Positions 54,401 through 64,000 of a stretch of DNA of 64,000 nucleotides are shown here, one piece after another. The stretch comes from Bedellia somnulentella (lineage: Eukaryota; Arthropoda; Insecta; Lepidoptera; Bedelliidae). Location: positions 15,252,001-15,316,000 of the forward strand of contig OY755178.1 in the NCBI GenBank assembly GCA_963576735.1. The letters run 5' to 3'. Under the pieces are notes generated by a model. The model had not been told where the DNA came from. It did not search any database and worked only from the letters and a program-made list of their open reading frames with translations. Positions within the stretch are counted from its first letter, which is position 1. Every line of letters starts with the position of its first letter. The translations under genes and the position numbers were made by a program.

Positions 54401-55266
54401 TAATATAACTTTACTCTGTTTAAATGAGTAATAATTATCTCAGTTCTAACTTAAAATGTTATAGAGGAGTTAGAAAATAAATTTAGCTCCAACAGTGGTT
54501 CTAGAACTTTAATGAACGGTGTTAAACAGTTTTTAGAGTTAGAATAGTGCTAATCGCAGCAAGTACCGTTAAGATGTTATAGCCCAAACCTGTTTGTAGC
54601 ACCTAAATCTACACAACAGTGCTCGCTGACTCACGTTAATACTTATTGTTGTGTAGTGGTTGCCGCGGAGTGTCTTATAAGTCTTTAGGTATTATATTGA
54701 ATATAAGGTGCAGGTATTGGTTGTAAAAGAGAGTTGGTCAAGAGTATAGTAACTCAAAATACTAAAAGTGTTGAACAACTCATTTATATAGATTTAAGCT
54801 GTAATGTTCATTTTATTAAAGCAAATTGCGCTAGGCAGGTACACTTTAAAGATATTATAAAAGTAATAGTGTTAGACAAAACTATGGACTTTTATTAACA
54901 CTCCGAGGCAGGCCTTAATATAGGTACCTATATAACCGCATTATGTGTTAACGGTACGAATGACCCAAAACCATCAAATAGTTTTGATAATATCCTATTA
55001 GATTATGTTGTTCCAGTAGTTACGAAAAATAAAGAAGATTCGCTACAAAGCGGAAATTTAAATAGTCCTAATACGAGCAATTTTGGTCAAGTTCGAGTGG
55101 AGGCATAACAACATGGTTCCGTAGAACAAGAAAAAAAGGAATGTCACACACTACACAGCTACTATCTAAGAGTGAAATAAAAGGTCATTAAGTATCTAAA
55201 TTGTGTTGGCTTTGAATAGCACTCACCAATTTTTATTCACGTTAGTCAATGTTACGTGATATTTAG
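54401..55266. other. Possible decayed mobile-element coding sequence
   Basis: Less AT-rich than the spacer but broken by stops. The stretch at 54955-55100 reads like decayed coding sequence with no recognisable motif. Confidence 0.3.
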
Positions 55267-55316
55267 AAGTATATATACCTCTGCCAACCCCTTCGGGGAT
55301 ATACAGCGTAAACATA
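55267..55316 (+). repeat. Family C SINE 3' fragment
   Basis: CCTCTGCCAACCCCTTCGGG then GATATACAGCGTAAACATAA, the family end block only. Confidence 0.8.
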
Positions 55317-56403
55317 AGAGTTATTACGAAGCGGTGTTATATCTATTAAACTATAACGATCATGGACATGTATATATATGTCTTATAATCAGTCTTCATG
55401 TTTCAGTTCCTGCTGGATTGTCAACATTTAAGTTTTGACTGCCACTTTTGGGTATTTAATCATGGGACTTGCGAATATAAAATAACAAAGAAAAACATTG
55501 TTGTGTCAAATAAATTATGTATCACACATCGTTACAAAAAATATTCAGATAACCTTTAGATACTTAAATTATGTATAAAATAAGCTGCATTAGGCTAGAC
55601 TGATTTATTATGACCAAGTACGTATAGACGTATTTCTTAAGTAAGCTCTTTGAATACGAATGGAAACTGAGTGAAGAGGCTAATATTTGTGAGGAGACCG
55701 CCAATCGTCTGAAAAGAAAAAAAACAACAGGTATATAATTGATTCCTTCATTGAAGAACCCTAATCCAGTCAGTTTGTAAAATGCTTAGCCGGTTGTAGT
55801 GTCTTGGCTATAATAAGTGTAATTATTTAAGTCTATTATTGCACTGCTAAGTGTACTAAAGCCTGCACAATATTCTTGACTAAAGATGTTGTATCACAAA
55901 AAGTGTAATAGATGTCTTAAGTGACGACAAAAACCTTCAATGTAAGTTAGCCATTGTTTTGTTGAACTAACCTATAAATTGACTGAATTATTTAATATTT
56001 GAAAACAAAATACTTCATTACTCATGTTAATTTTTCATTCCATTGAAGCCACTTTATTTAAAATGCTACTGGCTACAAAAAAAAATTACAAAAAATGGTA
56101 AAAAATTGAAGTGTCTATGTTATTTATTATATGTTTAATTTGAAAATTTATTGAAATCTTTAATAAATTCCAAGCGCGTTAAAATTGAGATGGAAAACAT
56201 GGTATACACTTACCGTAAAATCACAACGGCAGATCGTTTTCACTTCACAACAACTTGAATACTTATATGTTTACTATCCTTCTGCCAATTATTATCTCGC
56301 CATGATGTTACACTAGATCTGGTACACAATTTTGTAATAGAACTAAATACAATTGGTTAGTAAATATTCTCAAGTAGCGGCATGATACTTACTTGAGAAT
56401 CCA
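55317..56403. other. Intergenic, no gene seen
   Basis: AT-rich; nothing recognised. Confidence 0.5.
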
Positions 56404-56580
56404 TACTAATATTATAAATTGGAAAGTGAGTTTGTTTGTTTCTTTATTTGTGCCGCTTTCACGCTGTAACTACTGAACCGATTGCTTTGAAATTTTGCAG
56501 ACGTATAGTTAGAAGTCCAGATTAAATAATAGGATACTTTTATCCCGGAAAAAATATATTTCCGAGGGAAAACTAAAATA
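56404..56580 (+). repeat. Widespread insect-type interspersed repeat
   Basis: TACTAATATTATAAATTGGA, GCTGTAACTACTGAACCGAT and TAGGATACTTTTATCCCGGA are blocks I recognise from abundant repeats in lepidopteran genomes. The superfamily is not certain. Confidence 0.6.
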
Positions 56581-57130
56581 TTGTTTGCTTGCTGGATGGA
56601 TTGGAGATGGCGCTATGTGTCGTTTAAAACAAGGTAATATATTGCAAACGAATATAAACATGTAAATTTAGAAGCTAAATAATACGATAATGTATCCTTG
56701 AAAACGAGAAATTCCTGAGGGATGACGTACAATTTGTTTTATCGTCTAAACTGTTTTTTTAACATCTACTTATCCTGAAATAACTATTGAGATAAACGAA
56801 TTACTAATTGGTATAAGTATTTACTACGTTAGTTCTTGAGTTATGCAATAGATAGCGCTGGGTGTTTTTAAGCCATGGTATCGATGTTTTTAAGATACGT
56901 AAGAAGTGGAATATCTTTCGCTTTAACCTTTAGCTCATACAATTACTCAGTGCACTTTTCGAATCATTTACTTACTTGCTGTTCTATCTTTATTTACTAT
57001 TTTTCATTTTACATTGAATTGTGGATTTTCTCTCTCGACATCGGTAGGGTATAAAAATGCGGGATTATACAGCGGGAGCGGGAGTAAATTTAATTGTTTG
57101 TCAATAGTAAAACTATAAGAAAATAACGGA
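56581..57130. other. Intergenic, no gene seen
   Basis: AT-rich; nothing recognised. Confidence 0.5.
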
Positions 57131-57286
57131 GTTTTGGGCGATGCGGTTGGAGACCCATCACCAACAACCTTTACTTTACCATCTTTTCCCCACTATATTT
57201 TCCAATAGTGGCTGAGGAATTTCTAATTCCTTTGCTCTGGCTACCCCTTCTAAGGATTTATAGCCGTGAGTATATGTATGTATGTA
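57131..57286 (+). repeat. Family A repeat, 5'-truncated
   Basis: Begins GTTTTGGGCGATGCGGTTGG and ends GTGAGTATATGTATGTATG, with a well-preserved 3' half. Confidence 0.9.
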
Positions 57287-57324
57287 AGAAAATAATGGGT
57301 ATTCAAAATTTGCCGTCAAAGTTA

Positions 57325-57430
57325 GCGTCTCTGTGGCGTAGCGGTAAATCTAACCTCTATGAACATTTGAGAGACCCGGGATCAAAACTCAAAGGACACA
57401 AGCTTTTAGTAAAAAAAGAGTTGTTGTGTT
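57325..57430 (+). repeat. Possible second tRNA-derived SINE head
   Basis: CTGTGGCGTAGCGGTAAAT resembles an A-box and CCCGGGATCAAAACTC a degenerate B-box at tRNA-like spacing. There is only one copy, so this is tentative. Confidence 0.3.
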
Positions 57431-57963
57431 AGCTTAGAATAATAGCAAGAACTATCGCAACATGTCATAGGATATCATTTATCTCGGACAATCCCCATAT
57501 TCCCGAGCAATCTCTGCTGCAAATTCACCCACCATCACCAACAGTCAGTGTAGGGGGCAGCACCCACCGGGCCTCCGCCCCGCAGCACCAAACTACTATC
57601 CGTACTTAGTATTTTCAAAGACTTTCGCGATTGAATATTACAATTAAAACAACTATTATAATAGTTATATAATTATAAAACTAATCCCATGTTATAACAC
57701 GCAATTAAAGATCCGAAAATCAATAGTTACTATCAGTACTAATACGAACATAATAACTCGAACATAGAAACTTGGTACAAAATGTTTGGTTTCATGATTC
57801 TTATCATAAAATATATTTTATGGCACTAAAGGGTTGAAATAGCAAATGAAAGTTAATATAGACATTTTTGACATTTCTGTATTTAGAAACTTGAAACTTG
57901 GTGTGATTGAGTGTTATAACCACTACAAAAAGGAATTTATGAAATTCATCCAGCAATCATTCA
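57431..57963. other. Intergenic, no gene seen
   Basis: A short GC-rich patch (GGGCCTCCGCCCCGCAGC) at about 57570; otherwise AT-rich. Confidence 0.45.
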
Positions 57964-58138
57964 TGAGTATATATACATATACAGTAACGACCATAAATCC
58001 CAAAAAGGGTAGCCATAGCTTCGGAGATAGTAATTCTTCATCCACTTTTGGAAGTTGAATGGGGAAAAGGTAGTCAAATAAAAGATTTTAGTGATGGGTC
58101 TCCAACTGCATCGCTGAACAATCACCTAAAAAGCCTCA
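57964..58138 (-). repeat. Family A repeat, 5'-truncated
   Basis: The plus strand reads ATATACATATACAGTAACGA, GGGTAGCCATAGCTTCGG and GTGATGGGTCTCCAACTGC to AAAAAGCCTCAATGTCC. Confidence 0.8.
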
Positions 58139-58706
58139 ATGTCCTTTATATTTTTTATATAATTTGGATGCAAAAAATGTAGTCGACGCGGACGTAGTCG
58201 CGGGCAAAGAGCTAGTATTTTACATAAAAAATACGCTTCAAAGTGACCTATATACAACTGTTTAATAGGTCTAATAAAGTTTTTAATGGTAAATAATTCT
58301 TAGCTGACGTTTTTCTATAACCCATAGTGTTAACTAATTCATCACAACCGCAGTTATACCGGTTGAAGCTATAACTGAGAATGAATAAACACTCTTGTGT
58401 ATGTATTTTAGCACCTATATACCACCGCTCTGTAAGCTCTCTAGAACCTTAGCCTCTAAAATCGTGGGCCTCTTTCGTGGTTATAAGTGAGTTAGAGCAC
58501 TCTATAACTCTATTACTACAGATATTCTTAACACTTAGATTCTCAAACGGAACCGATATACAAACGATATACAGTTTGTTTTAAAGCTTATGTGCTAGTT
58601 GGGAGAGGCCTCGAGCTATTAAATATTAATAACTTAATCAAAAAATCATTAAGGTTAAAATAAGTCAATTATTTTATTTCATGGGGACCAGTCCCAGGGT
58701 TGGGGA
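58139..58706. other. Intergenic, no gene seen
   Basis: AT-rich; nothing recognised. Confidence 0.5.
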
Positions 58707-59074
58707 CAGCCGTGATAGCCCAGTGGGTAGAACACTCGGTTATCGTGCAAACGACTAGTGTTCAAATCCTGGGTCGGGCCTACACCAATTTGTCTTTTCT
58801 AAAGACATATGTGTAGTTAATTTATCATGGTTGTTAACGGTGAGGGAAAACATCGTGAGGAAACCCACATGGCTGAGTTGTACTTAGTCATGTGACAGTG
58901 TATTCGTACAAAACGGCGATAGGCCTGCCCCCTATCACGTGAGTACACTGTCCATGCGAAACGTGGGTACTCTGAACACCAGGTGACAAAGTCACGTGAT
59001 GTTCAGAAGTATTAGTACCTCTGCCAACCCCTTCGGGGATATTCGGCGTGAACGTTTATGTTATGTTATGTTTA
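58707..59074 (+). repeat. Family C tRNA-derived SINE, full length (reference copy)
   Basis: Head GATAGCCCAGTGGGTAGAAC (A-box) and GTTCAAATCCTGGG (B-box), body, and tail TTATGTTATGTTATG. Hairpins: GACAGTGTA/TACACTGTC (58894-58902, 58944-58952) enclosing GATAGG/CCTATC (58918-58923, 58931-58936), and a 16-base stem with two mismatches (58972-58987 with 58991-59006). Confidence 0.93.
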
Positions 59075-59683
59075 TTTCATGTTTTATATCCAAATCGTTG
59101 CAGACTTTTATCGTCTCTGAGAGGTCCTGCCCTTGTTGACGTTTATGCTATGACGTTTGTCACTTACTGCTAATCCATGTGCTTCTATATCTATGGTAAT
59201 ATAAAAGCTGCCAAATTAAAATAAGTACGAATTCTTTGCAATATTTCATCCACTTTCGTGTCAGTCACCATGGCCCAGCGGTTTAGTGAATAGAAACCAT
59301 AATTGTGTTTCTAAATCCTAACTTGTGTTTATTTTGATCAAGAATTCATGTTCTTTTTTTCTATTTTATTTATAAAGCCTTTAGATTTATTGTCCTCATT
59401 TAAGATAATGCTATATATTAAGTTTTAATTATATATATTAATACATTTAATACGTTACAGAAAACAGCATGAAAAAGTACAATTTTGTAAAAACTAGTGT
59501 AGCCTTTTATTTTATTAAAGCTGCATTTAAATTTTATGCTACCCTGGTACATACGATGTAAAAAATGGCATACGTGTTTCAAAAATTCTAAGTTATTTTA
59601 CCTCTTAATGTTTTTGTACCGGTGAAACTTATACAATTACAAACCCATTCCTATATTAACACCATGTACTAACCTGTTTCTGT
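59075..59683. other. Intergenic, no gene seen
   Basis: AT-rich; nothing recognised. Confidence 0.5.
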
Positions 59684-60306
59684 AAAAAAACCGGCCAAGT
59701 GCGAGTCGGATCGCGCACTAAGGGTTCCGTACTATCATATATATAGAAAATCCCGTTTGTGTGAAAATCATGGGAGCCAAATTAGGTAAGTAATTTGATT
59801 TATGACGTTTAAAAATAGAACTACGGGCTAGATCTCATTCAAACCAATTTTCGTTAGTAGTTTGTATGGTAATACACATCATATATTTTTTTCAGTATTA
59901 TCATGCCCATATTTTAGAAGTTACGGGGGGGGGACACACATTTTAGCACTTTGAAAAAGTCTCTCGCGCAAACTATTCAGTTTTGAAAAAAATGATATAA
60001 GAAACCTCAACATCATTTTCAAATACCTTTTGATAGATACCCCACACGTATAGGTTTGATGAAAAAAAAAATTTTGAGTTTCAGTTCTATGTATGGCAAA
60101 CCCTAAAAATTTTGGTTTTTTTTTCAGATTTTATTTTAAAATCTTAATGCGGTTTACAGAATACATCTACGCACCAATTTTCAATAATGTAGTTCTTATA
60201 GTTTCGGAATAAACTGGCTGTGACATACGGACGGACGGACGGACAGACAGACATGACGAATCTATAAGGGTCCCGTTTTTGCCATTTGGCTACGGAACCC
60301 TAAAAA
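59684..60306. mobile_element. Family I element with GGTTCCGTA inverted ends
   Basis: AGGGTTCCGTA (59721-59731) and TACGGAACCCT (60291-60301) are inverted. The outer left block AACCGGCCAAGTGCGAGTCG and an internal (GGAC)n tract at about 60228-60246 are blocks I recognise from a common lepidopteran repeat. No coding capacity. Confidence 0.6.
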
Positions 60307-60465
60307 TGGAGTTGGTCAGTGGGGAACGACTTAGTATTTTTTTTCTAATAATATACTAACCGTACAACTATTTGGGACCGTACAACCAGTGGTTAGTTTT
60401 GACATTGATAAAACCGAATGGTGGTTGTGTAGAAAATGTATTCTAGCGTAGTACGATTAAGAATT

Positions 60466-60744
60466 TTGAACTGTATACTTAGTGCTTTAAGGTATATTTT
60501 CCTTAAATGTTCAGATATTTATGATCACCCTGTCTGAGCAGATAACTTTGACGAGTTGTGCTTTTAGATATTATTGTCTCTTTGGGTGTTCAGAATTAAT
60601 TGGAAAACCACTGCTCATATATTTGTGGCGAATTGGATGTTCAGATATTTTTGACCTTATTTACTGTAAAGAATTCATTGAAATTTATTGCTGCTCAGAT
60701 ATATTTGAGTACCTCGGCCGCTCCGATATATCTGATGGCGACTG
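60466..60744 (+). repeat. Family D inverted repeat, right arm (279 bp)
   Basis: Ends GATATATCTGATGGCGACTG, followed by TA at 60745-60746. It pairs with the left arm at 53547-53823; together they bound a 7.2-kb interval. The 108-codon frame across it mirrors the minus-strand frame in the left arm and is a repeat artefact. Confidence 0.85.
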
Positions 60745-61089
60745 TACTATCAGTCAACTAAAATATTTGAGTTCTGACCTTTTTTGTAGTTTGGTTTTTC
60801 AATTGTTAAAACATTTACCTGGCTATGCAACTGAGACGATGACATGATTGAACTTGTGGCACTTTTTACTTTCATCAAACAGTGCATTTTGCGCTGAGAA
60901 GTAGAAAATGTAAGTGATTGGGTACTGTGTAAATCCCGAACATAGACATGTATTGGATGGATTGTATACTGATGTCGTGTGTATTCTTCGAGAAGTCGCA
61001 TCCGCTAGTCGAGGAGACGTAAACACTAAACGTAGGAAACGAGTGGTAGGTTTTGGAAATGCACCAAAAAGTTAAATGTCCGGCCTGGC
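60745..61089. other. Intergenic, no gene seen
   Basis: Short frames only; nothing recognised. Confidence 0.45.
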
Positions 61090-61300
61090 GTCCCGGTGAG
61101 CATTGATGGTGTAAGCGACGATGTAAGTATTGCTAATCTTTTTCGTCAGCGTTTAATAAATAAACCACCTTTAGGGCATTCTAAAAATGATAGCAATACT
61201 GATAGCATTTGTTCTATGGGTGATTATATTTCGACGAAAAGTGTAGCAAAAACTGTTAAATCTTTATCCAGAGGCAAGTCGCCCGGTCACAATGGCCTGT
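61090..61300 (+). pseudogene. LINE reverse transcriptase fragment
   Basis: Decoded as a segment ending SVAKTVKSLSRGKSPGHNGL. The motif RGKSPGHxGL lies at the start of the reverse transcriptase domain in many LINEs, and SIANLFRQRL just before it fits the preceding linker. The frame then stops at the edge of the adjacent DNA element remnant. Confidence 0.65.
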
Positions 61301-61326
61301 GATGGGCCACGCTTTGCAATGCACAA
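61288..61326 (-). repeat. Inverted remnant of a family F end
   Basis: CACAATGGCC, then GATGGGCCACGCTTTGCAAT is the reverse complement of the family F right end, without its outermost bases. It abuts the intact copy at 61333. Confidence 0.6.
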
Positions 61327-61332
61327 TTTTAA

Positions 61333-62259
61333 GCGGCCAGTACACAATGGCGGACGATGGCCCACTGCTCGCATCGCCACTGTGTACAGGGGGCAATGGT
61401 GCATGATGGCGGACAATAGGGAATATTCATGTTTTTCCTTTTTGTCTTCAATTAATAGTTTACTATTTTATAACGTAGAAAAAAATATTACTGGGCTTCA
61501 AAACCCTCTAGATATTTTTAAAATTGAAATTTAAAACTTTTAAAAAATTTAGGCAGTTCAAACGCCGCCATTTTACTCGCGCTATACGTGACGTCACATG
61601 ACACGTTCAGTGGGTGTTTACCTTAGTGTTTTCGACGCTTTTGAATACAATTTCGTGTCAGATGACGTCACATTTCGTTCAACCGATGGTGGCGCGTTTT
61701 GGAAGTTTGAATTTCGCTCCCTTATTTTGCACTTTTTGAATATTATTTTAGGGGTTTAAATAATAGGTAAATTAAAAAAAACCTTTTCATTATAATATTG
61801 CGATAATAAGTATTCGTGAAAAAAAGGTTTTAGGGTATTTAAAATTTTATGCATATTCCCTATTGCCGATCGTGGCGCGCAATGGCGAAGTTGTCGGTTT
61901 TTCGGGCACACTTCAAAGGAATCGTGGCGTAGCATGGCCGGTGGTGTTTCCACAGTGGGCCATTGTTTAGTTCGTCACCGGTCGCTCATAGATACTTATA
62001 CTTTTTTGGAATATTTTATTGCAAAATGTATTTATAATCACTATATGACGTAAAAATAATATAAATAGCGCCATAAATAAAATAAATTACATACATAATA
62101 ATTAATAAATAGCTGCAGCCATAATTACTTCGACGTCCGTCGCAAGTGGATTGCCAGGCAGTAATGAGCAATGGGCCATTGTGTGAACACCAATTGATCG
62201 TGGCCTACAATTGCCAATTGCGAAGCGTGGCCCATCGTGGGCCATTGTGTACTGGGGGC
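61333..62259 (+). mobile_element. Family F MITE, copy 1, interrupted (TTAA-flanked)
   Basis: Flanked by TTAA at 61329-61332 and 62260-62263. The ends GCGGCCAGTACACAATGG and CCATTGTGTACTGGGGGC are inverted repeats. Without the internal insertion (61417-61862) it is 481 bases, against 482 for copy 2. A TTAA target suggests a piggyBac-like transposase. No coding capacity. Confidence 0.92.
61417..61862. mobile_element. Family G MITE inserted in family F copy 1 (446 bp)
   Basis: Inverted ends TAGGGAATATTCATG and TGCATATTCCCTA. Copy 2 of family F shows the uninterrupted site (GGACAATTGCCG), so removing exactly these 446 bases restores it. The target duplication is ambiguous: one A, or none. It contains two TGACGTCA palindromes. 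Confidence 0.85.
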
Positions 62260-62299
62260 TTAAGTTAACGCCTGCATCAGAGCGATACAAACGCGTTAA

Positions 62300-63262
62300 G
62301 CGGCCAGTACACAATGGCGGACGATGGTCCACTGCTCGCCATCGCCACTGTGTACAGGGGGCAATGGTGCATGATGGCGGACAATTGCCGATCGTGGCGC
62401 GCAATGGCGAAGTTGTCGGTTTTTCGGGCACACTTCAAAGGAATCGTGGCGTAGCATGGCCGGTGGTGTTTCCACAATGGGCCATTGTTTAGTTCGTCAC
62501 CGGCCGCTCATAGATACTTATACTTTTTTGGAATATTTTATTGCAAAATGTATTTATAATCACTATATGACGTAAAAATAACATAAATAGCGCCATAAAT
62601 AAAATAAATTACATACATAATAATAAACAAATAGCTGCAGCCATAATTACTTCGACGTCCGTCGCAAGTGGATTGCCAGGCAGTAATGAGCAATGGGCCA
62701 TTGTGTGAACACCAATTGATCGTGGCCTACAATTGCCAATTCGGTATGCAAAGTTTTTTTTGGTATTTATTAAATATTTTTATTCGATAGCAAACACGGA
62801 AATAAAAGACTAATTTGAATATTTTTCATTTAAAATGAGTAATTGCAAAGTTATGATATTTTAAAGATTGTTTAACTTTTGTACTTAATGACGTCATCGA
62901 TCGAAAATATCACGTTGCGACATGCAAATAAAGCGAAATGATTAATAAAAATGTTGCTGATTGCAAAACATTTCACGAATTTGTGATCTCAAATGAAATT
63001 ATTAGGATATTATACTAAACAAACCTATGATTTTCGATATTTTATTAATAAACTGCAGAAACGATTGTCTTTGAAGGTCAAATACTGTTACAGTATTTTG
63101 TTAAAATAACGGTCATCTTAGCTTTGTTTGATTTAATTTCAAGAAAATATGTTTTGAAAACATAATATCTCGAAATGGTTTTGTAATCAGCATCACTTTT
63201 GTAAAACTTTGCATACCGAATTGCGAAGCGTGGCCCATCGTGGGCCATTGTGTACTGGGCGC
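62300..63262 (+). mobile_element. Family F MITE, copy 2, interrupted (TTAA-flanked)
   Basis: Flanked by TTAA at 62296-62299 and 63263-63266, and in the same orientation as copy 1, 40 bases away. It differs from copy 1 at few positions. The family E element at 62742-63218 splits it near its right end. Confidence 0.93.
62742..63218 (+). mobile_element. Family E MITE, copy 2 (477 bp)
   Basis: Ends CGGTATGCAAAG and CTTTGCATACCG flanked by AATT (62738-62741, 63219-63222). Family F copy 1 has a single AATT at the matching place (CCAATTGCGAAGCG), proving a 4-base target duplication. Confidence 0.95.
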
Positions 63263-63266
63263 TTAA

Positions 63267-63861
63267 TGGGCGGCAATGACGTGAACGGTAACTATAGCCC
63301 TGCCGTGGAGGGGCAAAAACCTACCCCTTCAGGGCCATTCGCTAACCTTGGGTGATTAAATAAATTTTACCATCCGAAGCTAGGGAGGTCCTCAGTCTTG
63401 GTTGGCAAAGATAGTTCTGAAGGTAGGAGCCATTTTTATTCTACACTTAAAACTTTAATCGTGTAAAATATTTAATTAAGAGATATGGTTATTATATTAT
63501 GCCTTATAATTATTGACAATATTCTTAAGTTGTAATAATAAAACACAGTTACCTGTTATAAAAGTGGTTTTATTTTAAAATATGATCTAAAATCGATTCC
63601 AAATTTAACTATCCCAGCAATAATGCCAGCTGTACAACATTATTACAACACGGATATATCACAATTATTTAATCGAAAGTAGCGAATTTAATGTATAAAA
63701 GGTTTTGTTAAGTTTAGTTGTGCCCGTTAAAACTAATAAAATGCAGTTTTATTGTAGATCCGGTCTCTAAAAACCACGGTCTGTGGCGAATCCCTTGGCG
63801 GGTTCCACAGATTAGGGAAAGTCACCATTTTTAAATTATGAACCGTTGGTGATAGATCCTC
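63267..63861. other. Intergenic, no gene seen
   Basis: AT-rich; a CCGTGGAGGGGC / CCCCTTCAGGG patch near 63300-63345 is unassigned. Confidence 0.45.
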
Positions 63862-63978
63862 AATAAAAACTCACACCTCCAAATATCAGCTACGTTAAAA
63901 GCTCCTACCCTTATTCGCTTCCTACAATTCAAGCAACAAGAAATGGCATAGTGCTATTATAAAGCGACACTACACAGT
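63862..63978 (-). repeat. Family A repeat, degenerate head half
   Basis: GTTGGTGATAGATCCTCAA, then CTACCCTTATTCGCTTCCTAC, AAGAAATGGCATAGTGCTAT and AGCGACACTACACAG keep family order. Confidence 0.65.
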
Positions 63979-64000
63979 TTATGCCCTTTATCAATTCCTG

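Noticed and set aside
62102..62492. Overlapping 66-109 codon ORFs on both strands
   Set aside because: They lie within family F MITE ends, where GC-rich inverted repeats create open frames on both strands.

Overview
The window looks like nuclear DNA from an insect, most likely a moth or butterfly (Lepidoptera). It is AT-rich and intron-rich, with spliced animal genes. It also holds a dense set of retroelements and MITEs of lepidopteran type: an R4/Dong-clade LINE sitting in a TAA repeat, RTE 3' ends with (TATG)n tails, and tRNA-derived SINEs. No bacterial-style operons, phage genes or CRISPR arrays are present. The species cannot be named from sequence alone.

Layout. (1) Positions 1-27,765 hold no convincing protein gene. 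A GC-rich segment ending in a strong splice donor (1614-1878) and a well-formed 68-bp exon (23361-23428) may be 5' untranslated exons of the next gene, which would make most of this stretch a very long, repeat-poor intron and regulatory landscape. (2) Positions 27,766-30,367, plus strand: a three-exon gene for a secreted protein of 539 residues of unknown function. (3) Positions 34,015-43,316, minus strand: a complete four-exon GID4 gene (203 residues), the substrate receptor of the CTLH/GID ubiquitin ligase. Its 6.1-kb last intron holds a three-level nest of retroelements: a short interspersed repeat, a 5'-truncated LINE inside it, and an R4/Dong-clade LINE with an open 1197-codon ORF inside the TAA tail of that LINE. 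(4) Positions 44,202-52,265, plus strand: a complete two-coding-exon Pkn gene (1040 residues; three HR1 repeats, C2-like domain, AGC kinase). It is arranged head to head with GID4 across an 885-bp gap that probably holds both promoters. (5) Positions 52,266-64,000: intergenic sequence made largely of repeats, including a 7.2-kb interval bounded by 278-bp inverted repeats and two adjacent 480-bp TTAA-flanked MITEs, each split by a different second element.

Repeats. The commonest is a roughly 245-bp repeat ('family A', about 20 full or partial copies) ending in the same GTGAGTATATGTATG terminus and TATG tail as RTE 3' ends ('family B'). That suggests a short element mobilised by RTE. 'Family C' is a roughly 360-bp tRNA-derived SINE with a conserved hairpin-rich core. 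'Family D' is the inverted 278-bp pair. 'Families E, F, G, H and I' are MITE-like elements. In several places one copy gives the empty site or the target duplication for another, so insertion order can be read directly.

Gene relationships. GID4 and Pkn probably share a divergent promoter but act in unrelated pathways (proline N-degron recognition; Rho-effector kinase). I found no novel defence or biosynthetic system. The most unusual material is the nested transposon architecture and the uncharacterised secreted-protein gene with its large upstream non-coding region.
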